A DNA stretch of 64,000 nt from Betaproteobacteria bacterium (GCA_025362735.1 JANYFL010000038.1:81490-145489), one strand, 5' to 3'. Counted from the first letter of the stretch, positions 1 to 8,624 are shown. Notes: a model not told the origin generated them from the sequence alone. A program made the numbers and translations.

Positions 1-282
1 GCCGAAATCGAGGCTGACATGGCTATAGAAGAACTCGTGGCTGTTGCGGAGACTGCTGCTTCTTGCGAACTCTATGGTTTGCTCAAGCGCCCGGATGAAA
101 AATACGTCACTGAACGCGCCTACGACAACCCCAAGTTTGTCGAAGACCTGGTGCGTGATATTGCTTTGGCCTTGAATGAAGACATTCGGGTGCTTGCCTA
201 TACCGTGGAATCGGAGAACTTTGAATCCATCCACAACCACTCAGCTTACGCCTTGATTGAGCACGACAAACGGCAGGATTAA
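1..282 (+). CDS. folE2: GTP cyclohydrolase FolE2, C-terminal part
   Basis: This is the 3' end of a gene that begins before the window; the frame is open from base 1. The 93 visible residues contain the family's closing signature: the [20 protein letters not shown] stretch and the [12 protein letters not shown] stretch near the C-terminus, which holds conserved histidines. FolE2 is the type IB GTP cyclohydrolase that converts GTP to dihydroneopterin triphosphate, the first step of folate (and, in some bacteria, queuosine) synthesis in the cytoplasm. It ends with TAA and is followed by a palindromic repeat rather than a co-transcribed gene. Assignment is from recognised sequence; upstream residues and regulation cannot be seen. 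Confidence 0.9.
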   Translation, partial: AEIEADMAIEELVAVAETAASCELYGLLKRPDEKYVTERAYDNPKFVEDLVRDIALALNEDIRVLAYTVESENFESIHNHSAYALIEHDKRQD

Positions 283-289
283 ACCACTG

Positions 290-380
290 TCATTCTGAGT
301 GCAGCGAAGAATCTCAGGTCATTCTTGACCGTCGGCAATGCATAACCACCTGAGATCCTTCGCTACGCTCAGGATGACAA
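290..380. repeat. dispersed palindromic repeat, family A (copy 1)
   Basis: An imperfect inverted repeat. The left arm reads CATTCTGAGTGCAGCGAAG and continues into AATCTCAGG; the right arm reads CCTGAGATCCTTCGC and continues to CTCAGGATGAC. Related copies lie at 50806-50916, 53396-53477 and 56866-56954, always between genes. It fills most of the gap between folE2 and the lipid operon and could fold into a long hairpin in RNA. Confidence 0.75.
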
Positions 381-443
381 GAATGAATCCAAACGGGCAA
401 AGACTCCGTACAAGAAAGGTCATATTCACTAACGGGAGATGAA

Positions 444-1778
444 TTGAAGATCGCGGTCGTCGGTGCCGGAATTTCCGGACTGTCCTGTGCCTGGCAACTG
501 GCTCGTTCAGGCCGGCATGAGGTCGTGCTGTACGAAGCCAACGATTATTTCGGCGGGCACACGCACACCGTCGACATCAAGGTGGACGGCATTCGCCATC
601 CGGTCGATACCGGTTTTCTGGTCTTCAACCATCGCACTTATCCAAATCTGGTGCAGCTCTTCGATCACCTCGGCGTCAAAACCGCCAAATCGGACATGTC
701 GTTCTCAGTCATGCTGAAGCAACAGGACAAGAACGGACGCTCTACAACCGACCTTGAATGGGCTGGCCACGATCTGAATGCAGTGTTTGCCCAGCGTCGC
801 AATCTGGTCAATCCTCGTTTTTTGCGCATGTTGCTGGACATTCTGCGCTTCAATAGGCTGGCGACGGATCTGGCCAAACAGGGCGAAGCGGTGAGCGCCA
901 ATACGACCGTTGGTGCATTTCTGGACGAACATCGGTTTTCACAGACCTTCCGCGATTGGTACCTGCTGCCGATGGCGGCTGCGATCTGGTCGTGCTCGAC
1001 TGAACAGATGCAGGCTTTCCCGATGGCGATTTTCATCCGCTTTTGTCACAACCACGGCTTGCTGCAAGTCAACGACCGGCCTCAGTGGTATAGCGTGGTC
1101 GGCGGCGGACGTGAATATGTCAGTAAGCTGCTGATGGATATTCCAGATGTACGCCGTTCCGAATCGGCGCAGTCCGTAAAGCGCACGGCCAGTGGTCAAG
1201 TCAATGTCCATTCCCACTCGGGTACGCAGACCTATGATCAGGTTGTGTTGGCCTGCCATAGCGATGAATCGCTGGCCCTGCTCGGCGATGCGACCCAGCT
1301 TGAACGCGAACTGCTCGGCGCCATTCGCTATCAGCCGAATCACGCCATTCTGCATACCGATGCTAGCGTGTTACCCCGCCGCAGCTTGGCGCATGCGGCC
1401 TGGAATTATCAGTGCAGCATCGACCAGACGCGCCCGAATCAGCGTGCCGTCTGTGTTCACTATCTGATTAATCGTCTGCAGCAGGTGCCGTTCCAGCGCC
1501 CGGTCGTGGTTTCGCTGAATGCCTTCGATCGTCCTGCTCCAGCCAGCATCTTGGGTGAGTTCGATTACGCCCATCCGGTGTTTGACGGCCCAGCCATCGC
1601 GGCCCAGCAGCGTTTACCCGAACTGCAGGGTCGCAACAACACCTGGTTTTGCGGCGCCTGGACTGGTTATGGTTTTCATGAAGACGGTCTTAAGTCGGGT
1701 CTTGGGATTGCGTCAGCTATTCAGAAAAAACTCGAGAGCCTGACCGAACCCGGTTCGCCCTCTCTCCACCTTGCCTGA
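444..1778 (+). CDS. FAD-dependent oxidoreductase of the lipid-modification operon
   Basis: A 444-residue flavoprotein of the amine-oxidase/phytoene-desaturase type. The N-terminus is a dinucleotide-binding fold with GAGISG at residues 7-12, and the C-terminal FCGAWTGYGFHEDGLKSG stretch is the second FAD-contact motif usual in this family. The substrate is not established; its position directly before DUF1365 and a Cfa-like methyltransferase suggests a fatty-acyl chain, as in singlet-oxygen-responsive operons of Rhodobacter and others. The only start that fits is TTG at 444, preceded by GGGAG at 434-438; an ATG at 439 is followed at once by a stop. First gene of a tight seven-gene operon (9 bases to the next gene). 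Confidence 0.85.
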   Translation: MKIAVVGAGISGLSCAWQLARSGRHEVVLYEANDYFGGHTHTVDIKVDGIRHPVDTGFLVFNHRTYPNLVQLFDHLGVKTAKSDMSFSVMLKQQDKNGRSTTDLEWAGHDLNAVFAQRRNLVNPRFLRMLLDILRFNRLATDLAKQGEAVSANTTVGAFLDEHRFSQTFRDWYLLPMAAAIWSCSTEQMQAFPMAIFIRFCHNHGLLQVNDRPQWYSVVGGGREYVSKLLMDIPDVRRSESAQSVKRTASGQVNVHSHSGTQTYDQVVLACHSDESLALLGDATQLERELLGAIRYQPNHAILHTDASVLPRRSLAHAAWNYQCSIDQTRPNQRAVCVHYLINRLQQVPFQRPVVVSLNAFDRPAPASILGEFDYAHPVFDGPAIAAQQRLPELQGRNNTWFCGAWTGYGFHEDGLKSGLGIASAIQKKLESLTEPGSPSLHLA

Positions 1779-1787
1779 GCGTTTGCA

Positions 1788-2597
1788 ATGTCAGTCATCC
1801 ACTTGAACCCGGACACAGAAAGCCGCGCCTTGATTGGTTTTGGTGAGGTGCGTCATACGCGCTTGCGTCCGGCTCGTAACGCCTTTCGTTACCCCGCGTA
1901 TTTTTTGCGTTTACCCGTGCGACAACTTGATGTCGCGCTGAGCAGCCAGCGCTGGCTTTCGCATAATCGCTGGAATCTGTTCAGCTTTTATGACCGTGAT
2001 CACGGTGATCAAGATGCCAGTAGACCGATCCAATCTCCGCTGCAGTGGATCGAAGAGGTTTTGCAACGTGAAGGCATTACCAATGCAACTGGCCCGATCT
2101 GGCTGCAAGCTTTTCCACGTGTGCTGGGCTATGTCTTCAATCCCGTCAGCTTCTGGTTCTGTCATCGTGCCGATGGCGCCTTACGAGCGATTGTGTGTGA
2201 GGTCCGTAATACCTTTGGCGAAAAGCATTGCTATCTACTCGATCAGGATGACAGCACGCCGCTGAAGTGGGGTACGGAGCTGACGACACGCAAGGTCTTT
2301 CATGTTTCCCCGTTCTGCAAGATCGAAGGTACATATCGCTTTCGTTTTCTGGATGCAAAAGATCGTACCGTCGCACGTATCGATTACGACGATGCGCAGG
2401 GGCCATTGTTATTGACCAGCGTTGGCGGTGAACTCGAAGCGCTGACTGATCGCGCATTGTTGCGTGCTTTTTTCCGTTTTCCTTTGTTCACCTTCGGCGT
2501 GATTGGCCGCATTCACTGGCAGGCGCTGAAGCTCTGGATCAAACGTATTCCTTTCATTTCCAAACCCAAACCACCCGTTGCTGCGGTAACACGTTGA
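1788..2597 (+). CDS. DUF1365 family protein
   Basis: A 269-residue cytoplasmic protein recognised as DUF1365 from the early GFGEVRHTRLRPARNAFRYP stretch and the central GYVFNPVSFWFCH and EVRNTFGEKHCYLL motifs. Its biochemical role is not established. The family is almost always found next to the FAD oxidoreductase and the cyclopropane-fatty-acid-synthase-like gene, as here, so a role in making or handling a modified fatty acid is inferred. It begins 9 bases after the upstream gene and ends 9 bases before the next, so translation is probably coupled. Length is usual for the family. Confidence 0.85.
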   Translation: MSVIHLNPDTESRALIGFGEVRHTRLRPARNAFRYPAYFLRLPVRQLDVALSSQRWLSHNRWNLFSFYDRDHGDQDASRPIQSPLQWIEEVLQREGITNATGPIWLQAFPRVLGYVFNPVSFWFCHRADGALRAIVCEVRNTFGEKHCYLLDQDDSTPLKWGTELTTRKVFHVSPFCKIEGTYRFRFLDAKDRTVARIDYDDAQGPLLLTSVGGELEALTDRALLRAFFRFPLFTFGVIGRIHWQALKLWIKRIPFISKPKPPVAAVTR

Positions 2598-2606
2598 GGC
2601 CCTGCG

Positions 2607-3896
2607 ATGAATCACGAACAGACATTTTCCAACCCCGGTTTTGAAAGCAACAAGCTTTGCACCGATGGCTTTCCTGCTTCGGCGCGCTTCATCATCAAGT
2701 TGCTTGAGCGCATGACCGAAGGCTCACTAACGGTCAGCTTTCCTGATTGTGGCAAAGGCAGCAGTAGCGCCCGCTTTGGCAGTGCTGAGCCGCATGGTGA
2801 AATTGTTCTACACAACTGGAACGTTTGCGATGCTGCCTTGAAAACCGGTGACATTGGTTTCGGCGAAACTTATATCGCGGGCGATTGGACCACGCCTAAT
2901 CTGGCAACGCTGATGCAGGTGATGGTGTCAAACCGCAATCAGATTGAGGCGGTCATCTATGGCAAGTGGTGGGGCAAGGTCTTGTATCGCATCAAGCATC
3001 TGCTCAACCGCAACACGCGCAAAGGCAGTCGCAAGAATATTCATGCGCACTACGACATCGGCAATGCCTTCTATACCGAATGGCTCGACCCAACGATGAC
3101 TTATTCGAGCGCGCTCTATTCAAGTCCGGCCAGTCCGCTGGCACCAGACCTGGATGATGTGCAAAGCCTGTCCATTGCTCAAACCGCGAAATATCAGCGC
3201 ATTCTCGATCAACTGAAACTGCCCGCAGGATCAAAGGTATTGGAAATCGGTTTCGGTTGGGGCGGGTTCGCGGAACAGGCTGCACACAACGATTTGCATG
3301 TGATCGGACTAACGCTTTCAACCGAGCAGATGCGTTACGCACAGGAGCGCCTTGCATCTGCTGGTCTGGCAGAGCAGGCGGATTTTAGTCTGCGTGATTA
3401 CCGGGACATTGGGCAAAATTCCAATGGCCAGTTTGATGGCATTGTCTCGATCGAAATGTTCGAGGCCGTCGGCGAAGAATACTGGTCAGGCTATTTCGAG
3501 TGCCTGAAACGCAATCTCAAACCCGGCGGCAAGGCAGTGATTCAGACCATCACCATCGCCGAAGAATTATTTGACGACTATCGCGTCAGCAGTGATTTCA
3601 TCCAGCAGTACATTTTTCCCGGCGGCATGCTGCCGACCCCATCGATCTTTCGTCAGCAAGCCGAGCGGGTCGGCCTGAAGGTGACCGACACCTTTGCTTT
3701 TGGTCAAGACTATGCGCGCACTCTGCAGGCCTGGCTGCGCAGCTTCTATGCAAAGGAAAGAGAAATTCGCGCGCAGGGGTTTAATGTTGAGTTCATGCGT
3801 ACCTGGGCTTTTTATCTGGCTTACTGCATCGCCGCTTTTCGCAATGCCAATACGGATGTGATTCAGTTCACGTTGGAGCATGAACATTCTGGCTAA
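2607..3896 (+). CDS. cfa: cyclopropane-fatty-acid-synthase-like SAM methyltransferase
   Basis: A 429-residue protein of the Cfa/mycolic-acid-methyltransferase family. It has an N-terminal substrate-handling region, the HYDIGNAFY motif at 148-156 and the SAM-binding EIGFGWGGF loop at 213-221. Classical enzymes add a methylene bridge from SAM to an unsaturated acyl chain of a membrane phospholipid. At the place of the bicarbonate-site cysteine of E. coli Cfa (YSCA) this protein has serine (YSSA, Ser168). That substitution, together with the operon partners, leaves open whether it makes a cyclopropane or a methyl-branched chain. Third gene of the operon, 9 bases after DUF1365. Family assignment is sure; the exact product is not. 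Confidence 0.88.
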   Translation: MNHEQTFSNPGFESNKLCTDGFPASARFIIKLLERMTEGSLTVSFPDCGKGSSSARFGSAEPHGEIVLHNWNVCDAALKTGDIGFGETYIAGDWTTPNLATLMQVMVSNRNQIEAVIYGKWWGKVLYRIKHLLNRNTRKGSRKNIHAHYDIGNAFYTEWLDPTMTYSSALYSSPASPLAPDLDDVQSLSIAQTAKYQRILDQLKLPAGSKVLEIGFGWGGFAEQAAHNDLHVIGLTLSTEQMRYAQERLASAGLAEQADFSLRDYRDIGQNSNGQFDGIVSIEMFEAVGEEYWSGYFECLKRNLKPGGKAVIQTITIAEELFDDYRVSSDFIQQYIFPGGMLPTPSIFRQQAERVGLKVTDTFAFGQDYARTLQAWLRSFYAKEREIRAQGFNVEFMRTWAFYLAYCIAAFRNANTDVIQFTLEHEHSG

Positions 3897-3910
3897 GAGG
3901 ATTCAAGTGG

Positions 3911-3986
3911 CCCCTACCCTCCCCCTCCTCCAGAGGGGGAGGGAACTAAAACTCCTTCCCCCTCTGGGGGAAGGTTGGGATGGGGA
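3911..3986. repeat. C/G-rich inverted repeat inside the lipid operon
   Basis: Blocks of CCCTCCCCCTCCTCCAGAGG and its approximate complement, followed by a second short hairpin of the form TTCCCCCTCTGGGGGAAGG. The whole could form a two-hairpin structure between the Cfa-like gene and the next gene. It is translated in one open frame, but the predicted residues (runs of Pro, Leu and Arg) do not look like protein, so I treat it as intergenic. Confidence 0.65.
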
Positions 3987-4011
3987 CATATTACGAAGAC
4001 TGGTTTTATTA

Positions 4012-4521
4012 ATGCTGATGAGCATCATCTCGCTGCAAACCTATGCCGTTGAGGTCCCGCATCACATCGCCGAAGCCATCCCCAATGCCCGCCTTTCCGG
4101 TGGCGGTCCCTTCCGTTATTTCGGTTTTCACATTTACGATGCTCAGCTGTGGGTCGGCGATGAGGGTTACAAACCCGATGCTCCATTTGCCATCGACCTG
4201 AACTATGCCCGCAATTTCGATGGTGAAGAGATTGCCAAGACCAGCCGCGAAGAAATGGAACGAATGCAATACGGCACAGCTGTTCAGCAAGAGCAGTGGT
4301 TCGGGCAGATGAAAGCTATTTTCCCCGACGTCAAAAAAGGCCAGCACATCACCGGTGTCTTCACTGCTCAAGGCGTGCATTTTTTCTTCAACGGTAAAGC
4401 GATTGGTGAAGTGAGGAATGCCGCTTTCTCGAAGGCCTTTGCCGCGATCTGGATGGACCCGCGTACCAAGGCAAACAAAGTGCGTGAGCAAATGCTGACG
4501 GGTGCAAACCCGGTTCATTGA
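4012..4521 (+). CDS. chalcone-isomerase-like periplasmic protein
   Basis: About 169 residues with an N-terminal hydrophobic signal (LMSIISLQTYA) followed by the conserved RLSGGGPFRYFGFHIYDAQL stretch of chalcone-isomerase-like proteins. In bacteria this family does not make flavonoids; it is commonly found beside cfa-like genes and its substrate is unknown, with fatty-acid-like ligands proposed for the fold. The open frame reaches back to 3880 through a palindromic repeat, so I place the start at the ATG at 4012; a start a few codons earlier would lengthen the signal peptide. It ends one base before the transporter's ATG, which supports co-translation. Confidence 0.75.
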   Translation: MLMSIISLQTYAVEVPHHIAEAIPNARLSGGGPFRYFGFHIYDAQLWVGDEGYKPDAPFAIDLNYARNFDGEEIAKTSREEMERMQYGTAVQQEQWFGQMKAIFPDVKKGQHITGVFTAQGVHFFFNGKAIGEVRNAAFSKAFAAIWMDPRTKANKVREQMLTGANPVH

Positions 4522-4522
4522 C

Positions 4523-5854
4523 ATGACAACCCAAGCGGTGGCCAGCACAAATCTGGGCACGAATACACATCTGAGTCTTGGCCCTTTGATCTGCTACGGC
4601 GCATTTGGTTTTCCGCTGGCCCTGGTTGCACTGCCGATTTATGTCTATGTCGCCAAGTTCTATAGCGATCAATTTGGTCTTTCCTTGACGCTGATCGGCA
4701 CGATCCTGCTCGCGACGCGTTTGCTCGATACGTTCACTGATCCTCTACTGGGTTGGTGGGTGGATCGCAGCCGCCTTGCTTCAACCGAACGCGGCAAGAT
4801 AGCCGGATACCGTCGCTTCATTCTTTACGCTTTACCCCTGCTTGCACTCGGTTATCTTGCATTGTTTCATCCTCGGCTGATCGCGTCGGCATCAGGTATG
4901 GCATCAGTCTGGCTGGCCTTTTCTCTTGTCGTGGTCTATCTTGGTTTTTCGCTAGCGACGATCACCTATCAAGGCTGGGGCGCAGAACTGTCAACGGATC
5001 CGGTTGAACGCACACGTATCACCGGCACGCGCGAAGGCTTGGGCTTGGTTGGCGTGATCATTGCTGCTGTCTTACCCGAGCAACTCGGCATGTCCGCATT
5101 AACGACGGTATTTATCGTCAGCCTTTGTAGCTCGGCCTGGTTGTTACTAATACTGGCGCCGCATCCAGTAACAGCCATCGCAAGAAAACAATCAAGCGAT
5201 ATTTCTCTCGGCTTGCGAACCAGCCTGACCGCACCACTGGGCAATCCACGCTTTCGCATGCTGCTGTGGATTTTTCTGGCTAATGGGATCGCCAGTGCAA
5301 TCCCCGCGAACCTGATTCTTTTTTTCGTGCGCGATGTCCTGCAACTCGTGAATTCCGGTTTGTTCCTCGGCGCCTATTTCATCGCGGGCGCATGCTCGAT
5401 TCCGCTCTGGATTGCACTGGCAAAACGGCTCGGACTCGCACGTGCCTGGTTTGTTGGCATGCTCGCCAGCATCGCAGCCTTTGTCTGGGCTTACTGGTTG
5501 AGTGCAGGCGACCAGACTGGATTTTTGATCATTTGTATTGTTTCCGGTTTTGCATTGGGTGCTGACTTAGCTTTACCTGCCGCGATTCTGGCGGGAGTCA
5601 TTACCGCAGCCGGTCATCGTGGCAGCCGTGAAGGAGCCTATTTCGGTTTGTGGAGTTTTGCGACCAAGCTCAATCTTGCTTTGGCTGCAGGCATCAGTCT
5701 GCCTCTGTTGGGGCTGCTCGGTTACGTGCCACAAATGCCAAGCATCACAGGCGCGCATGCACTCTCAATTGCCTACGCGCTCGTACCTTGCGGACTCAAG
5801 CTGCTCGCTGTGGGGCTACTCTGGCGTTCGTCATTTTTCAAGGAGTCGATATGA
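4523..5854 (+). CDS. MFS transporter of the GPH (sugar/cation symporter) type
   Basis: A 443-residue inner-membrane protein with about 12 hydrophobic segments. The loop motif LLDTFTDPLLGWWVDRSR after the second helix is typical of the glycoside-pentoside-hexuronide:cation symporter group. The same transporter type recurs in cfa/DUF1365 operons of other proteobacteria, so a lipid-like or stress-related substrate is more likely than a sugar, but this is inference. The start is the ATG at 4523, one base after the previous stop; a GTG at 4502 is in frame but would overlap the upstream gene. It overlaps the next gene by ATGA. Confidence 0.85.
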   Translation: MTTQAVASTNLGTNTHLSLGPLICYGAFGFPLALVALPIYVYVAKFYSDQFGLSLTLIGTILLATRLLDTFTDPLLGWWVDRSRLASTERGKIAGYRRFILYALPLLALGYLALFHPRLIASASGMASVWLAFSLVVVYLGFSLATITYQGWGAELSTDPVERTRITGTREGLGLVGVIIAAVLPEQLGMSALTTVFIVSLCSSAWLLLILAPHPVTAIARKQSSDISLGLRTSLTAPLGNPRFRMLLWIFLANGIASAIPANLILFFVRDVLQLVNSGLFLGAYFIAGACSIPLWIALAKRLGLARAWFVGMLASIAAFVWAYWLSAGDQTGFLIICIVSGFALGADLALPAAILAGVITAAGHRGSREGAYFGLWSFATKLNLALAAGISLPLLGLLGYVPQMPSITGAHALSIAYALVPCGLKLLAVGLLWRSSFFKESI

Positions 5855-6399
5855 ACAGGTTGCTGCGCTGGAAAACGCTCGTGTTATCGGTGTTACTGAT
5901 TCTGAGTGCTTGCGCTTCCATTGAACCCACGGCTTACAAAAATGAAAAGCCGGTGCTCGATCTCAAGACTTATTTCAACGGAACACTGGATGCCCGGGGT
6001 ATGTTCCAGAATCGCTCTGGAGAGGTGGTCAAACGTTTCAAGGTGGTGATCGAATGCAAGTGGGCGGTTGTGAACGGTGTCGAGACCGGTACACTGGATG
6101 AAGACTTCACTTATTCAGACGGAACCAGACAGCGGCGGGTCTGGACGCTAAAGAAAGTGGCCCCTAACCGCTACATCGGCACCGCGCCGGATGTCGTGGG
6201 CGAAGCCATCGGCATTACGGCAGGCAATGCGCTGAACTGGAAATATACGCTTGCCTTGCCTCTGGGCGACAAGGTCTATAACGTGGATTTCAACGACTGG
6301 ATGTATTTAATGGATGACAAGGTCATGCTGAATCGTGCGGCAATGAGCAAGTTTGGTTTTCATGTCGGCGACGTGACACTCTCGTTTACCAAACGCTAG
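5851..6399 (+). CDS. DUF3833 lipoprotein
   Basis: 182 residues. The start is the ATG at 5851, which overlaps the transporter stop (ATGA). A lipoprotein signal peptide is clear: basic n-region, hydrophobic core and a LSAC lipobox with Cys21. The mature part matches DUF3833, with the YFNGTLDARGMFQNRSGEV stretch that looks like a lipocalin-type beta sheet protein. The role is not known. As a membrane-anchored protein encoded with a lipid-modifying enzyme and a transporter, it may bind or carry the lipid or its precursor; that is inference. Confidence 0.82.
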   Translation: MNRLLRWKTLVLSVLLILSACASIEPTAYKNEKPVLDLKTYFNGTLDARGMFQNRSGEVVKRFKVVIECKWAVVNGVETGTLDEDFTYSDGTRQRRVWTLKKVAPNRYIGTAPDVVGEAIGITAGNALNWKYTLALPLGDKVYNVDFNDWMYLMDDKVMLNRAAMSKFGFHVGDVTLSFTKR

Positions 6400-6412
6400 A
6401 TCAACACACCCT

Positions 6413-7186
6413 ATGTCCTTAAATCCACCTATTTCCGACTGGACCCGACAGCGCGTCTGGATCATCGGTGCTTCAACCGGCATCGGCGCAGAGACCGCGA
6501 AGTTGCTGCTGCAAAAGGGCGCGCACGTAGCGCTCTCAGCTCGCAATGCCACCGCCCTGAATGAAGTCGCAGGGGAAAATGCCAATGCGCTACTGGTTCC
6601 GCTCGATATCACGCAACCGGATATGCTGGTCAATGCGCGTACCGCCATCGTTGCTGCATGGGGTGGTTATGATCAGGTGCTCATCGTTGCCGGGTCGTAC
6701 ACTGAAATGCGCGCTCAGGATTTCGATCTGGCTAAAGCCAAAGCCTTGCTGGAGATCAACTTGCATGGCGTGCTGAATACGCTGGCCGTGGTGCTGCCCG
6801 ATCTGCAGAAGCAAAAAAGCGGAGGCATCGGGATTGTGGCTTCAGTTGCGGGCTACAGCGGCTTGCCCAAGGCGCTGATCTATGGCGCATCCAAGGCCGC
6901 GCTGATCAACCTCACCGAATCGCTCTATCTGGATCTGCATCCGCAAGGCATTGCAGTCTCATTGATTTGTCCGGGCTTTGTCGCCACGCCGCTGACGGCA
7001 CACAACGATTTCAAAATGCCAGCGCTGATCAGTGCGGAAGAAGCGGCCCGTGATCTGGTACACGGGCTTGAGCGCGGAGACTTCGAGATTCATTTCCCGA
7101 AACGTTTTACGCGCGTGCTGAAATTTCTGCGGCTCTTGCCTTACAGTTTCTATTTCAAAGCGATTCATCGCGCGACCGGGCTTTGA
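6413..7186 (+). CDS. short-chain dehydrogenase/reductase (SDR)
   Basis: A 257-residue classical SDR. The NAD(P)-binding GASTGIGAE motif is at residues 19-27, and the active-site residues Ser144, Tyr157 and Lys161 (YGASK) are all present, so it should be active. The substrate is unknown. It is the last gene of the lipid operon (13 bases after the lipoprotein gene) and belongs to the set seen with cfa/DUF1365 genes in other bacteria. It ends 17 bases before the stop of the convergent yoaK-like gene. No strong terminator hairpin is visible in that short gap. Confidence 0.85.
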   Translation: MSLNPPISDWTRQRVWIIGASTGIGAETAKLLLQKGAHVALSARNATALNEVAGENANALLVPLDITQPDMLVNARTAIVAAWGGYDQVLIVAGSYTEMRAQDFDLAKAKALLEINLHGVLNTLAVVLPDLQKQKSGGIGIVASVAGYSGLPKALIYGASKAALINLTESLYLDLHPQGIAVSLICPGFVATPLTAHNDFKMPALISAEEAARDLVHGLERGDFEIHFPKRFTRVLKFLRLLPYSFYFKAIHRATGL

Positions 7187-7203
7187 TTCCAGCGCACATA
7201 AAA

Positions 7204-7965
7204 TTATTTTCTTGACCGGCGTCGTATTAAAAAGGCCAGATCATCAAAAGCGGGAACACTGGCCAGGATGATTAAAACGAGCGCAAGAGGTACGGTCGAG
7301 AGGTAACCGATGCGTTTGAATCCCAAGGCACCCACCACACCTCCCAGAAAGAAAAAAAGTACCAGCAGTGAAAGTACTTTGAGGCGCCCCCTGTCGGCGA
7401 TTACTTTGGAATCTTTTGATGTGGTCTCTCGATTCCAATAAAACAACTTGCCGAGTTCGATACCGATATCCGTAACGACCCCTGTGATGTGCGTGGTCCT
7501 GATCTCGGCGTGGGAGAGCTTGGTAATGACGGCGTTCTGCAGCCCCATGATGAAACACAAAAGCATGACGGTCATGGGCACAAATAGCCCTTCAATTCTG
7601 GATAGCCAGGCACCAAGAATGCCAAAGCAAATCAGAAGAAAAGCTTCAAGCAGCAAAGGCAAGGCATATTCACTGTGCATCTGCCTGCGTCGGGCATAGT
7701 TCACCAATACCGCCGTTAACGCTGCACCGGTCACAAAAGAAAACAGTCCCCCGGCACCGGCCAGCACAAGGTCATAGACACCAAGTACCAGGTTATCGGC
7801 CATTGCCGATACGATGCCAGTCATATGCGAGGTGTATTGCTGTACCGCCAAAAACCCACCCGCGTTTGTAGCGCCCGCGACGAACGCGAGTGCAAATCCG
7901 AGATGCCGGTTGGCCTCGCTCGTGCGTTTCCGCCCGGTCAGGCGTCTAGCGTAATTGATTGGCAT
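7204..7965 (-). CDS. YoaK family (DUF1275) membrane protein
   Basis: About 254 residues with six hydrophobic segments, beginning with GFALAFVAGATNAGGFLAVQ and followed by YTSHMTGIVS, which are the family's hallmark motifs. YoaK/DUF1275 proteins are inner-membrane proteins of unknown function. I prefer the ATG at 7965 because GGGA stands 8 bases before it; in-frame ATGs at 7995 and 8025 would add 10-20 polar residues. It is transcribed toward the SDR gene and away from rfaE2. Function beyond the family name cannot be given. Confidence 0.8.
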   Translation of the reverse strand: MPINYARRLTGRKRTSEANRHLGFALAFVAGATNAGGFLAVQQYTSHMTGIVSAMADNLVLGVYDLVLAGAGGLFSFVTGAALTAVLVNYARRRQMHSEYALPLLLEAFLLICFGILGAWLSRIEGLFVPMTVMLLCFIMGLQNAVITKLSHAEIRTTHITGVVTDIGIELGKLFYWNRETTSKDSKVIADRGRLKVLSLLVLFFFLGGVVGALGFKRIGYLSTVPLALVLIILASVPAFDDLAFLIRRRSRK

Positions 7966-8144
7966 TGATTCATTCCCGTCTTCCTCTTTGGCCATAGTAC
8001 TAGCTTCAGAAAACCAAAGAGGCACTGTATTTCCAAATACTTTTATTCAGGGAGGGCGGAGCTGCTTTGCTAGAATCAGGAAACTCGCATTCGAGCATGC
8101 GTCGCCATATCCAGAATTTTCAAATCACTAGAGTCCGCCGACTG

Positions 8145-8624
8145 ATGGTCAACTTTGAATCCAAAATTTGCACGCGTGACGAAGCGGCCCAGCGCGCGTC
8201 CGCATTGCCGCATCCAGTGGTTTTCACCAACGGCGTGTTCGATGTCTTGCATCGCGGCCACGTTACGTATTTGGCGCAGGCGCGTGAACTTGGTGCCAGT
8301 CTGATTGTGGGCGTCAACAGCGATGCTTCGGTCAAGCGACTCGGCAAGGGTGATGATCGACCGATCAACCGCGAAGATGATCGCGCCGCGTTGCTGGCGG
8401 CGTTGGGCTGTGTTGATCTCGTGACGATCTTCGATGAAGACACGCCGCTCGAACTCATTCGGCTCGTGCATCCGCACATACTCGTCAAGGGTGGCGATTA
8501 CGACATGGATAAGTTGGCTGAATCAGCACTCGTGCGCGGCTGGGGTGGCAAGGCTCTCGCGATTCCCTTCATCCATCAACGTTCGACCACCGAGACACTC
8601 AAGCGGATTCGCGCTTCGTTGTGA
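8145..8624 (+). CDS. rfaE2: D-glycero-beta-D-manno-heptose 1-phosphate adenylyltransferase
   Basis: A 159-residue nucleotidyltransferase. TNGVFDVLHRGH at residues 28-39 contains the HxGH nucleotide-binding motif, and RSTTETLKRI at the C-terminus is the second signature. It transfers AMP to heptose 1-phosphate to make ADP-heptose for the lipopolysaccharide inner core. It is the stand-alone form (the kinase domain of HldE is absent), as is usual in Burkholderiales. The frame is open from 8067, but the ATG at 8145 gives the normal family N-terminus. A hairpin with a T run follows at the stop. Confidence 0.92.
   Translation: MVNFESKICTRDEAAQRASALPHPVVFTNGVFDVLHRGHVTYLAQARELGASLIVGVNSDASVKRLGKGDDRPINREDDRAALLAALGCVDLVTIFDEDTPLELIRLVHPHILVKGGDYDMDKLAESALVRGWGGKALAIPFIHQRSTTETLKRIRASL

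Noticed and set aside
3880..4011. N-terminal extension of the chalcone-isomerase-like protein.
   Set aside because: It reads through a C/G-rich inverted repeat and gives Pro/Leu/Arg runs before a perfectly good signal peptide.
8076..8488. Two overlapping minus-strand frames across rfaE2.
   Set aside because: Both are antisense to a well-conserved gene and show no motif.
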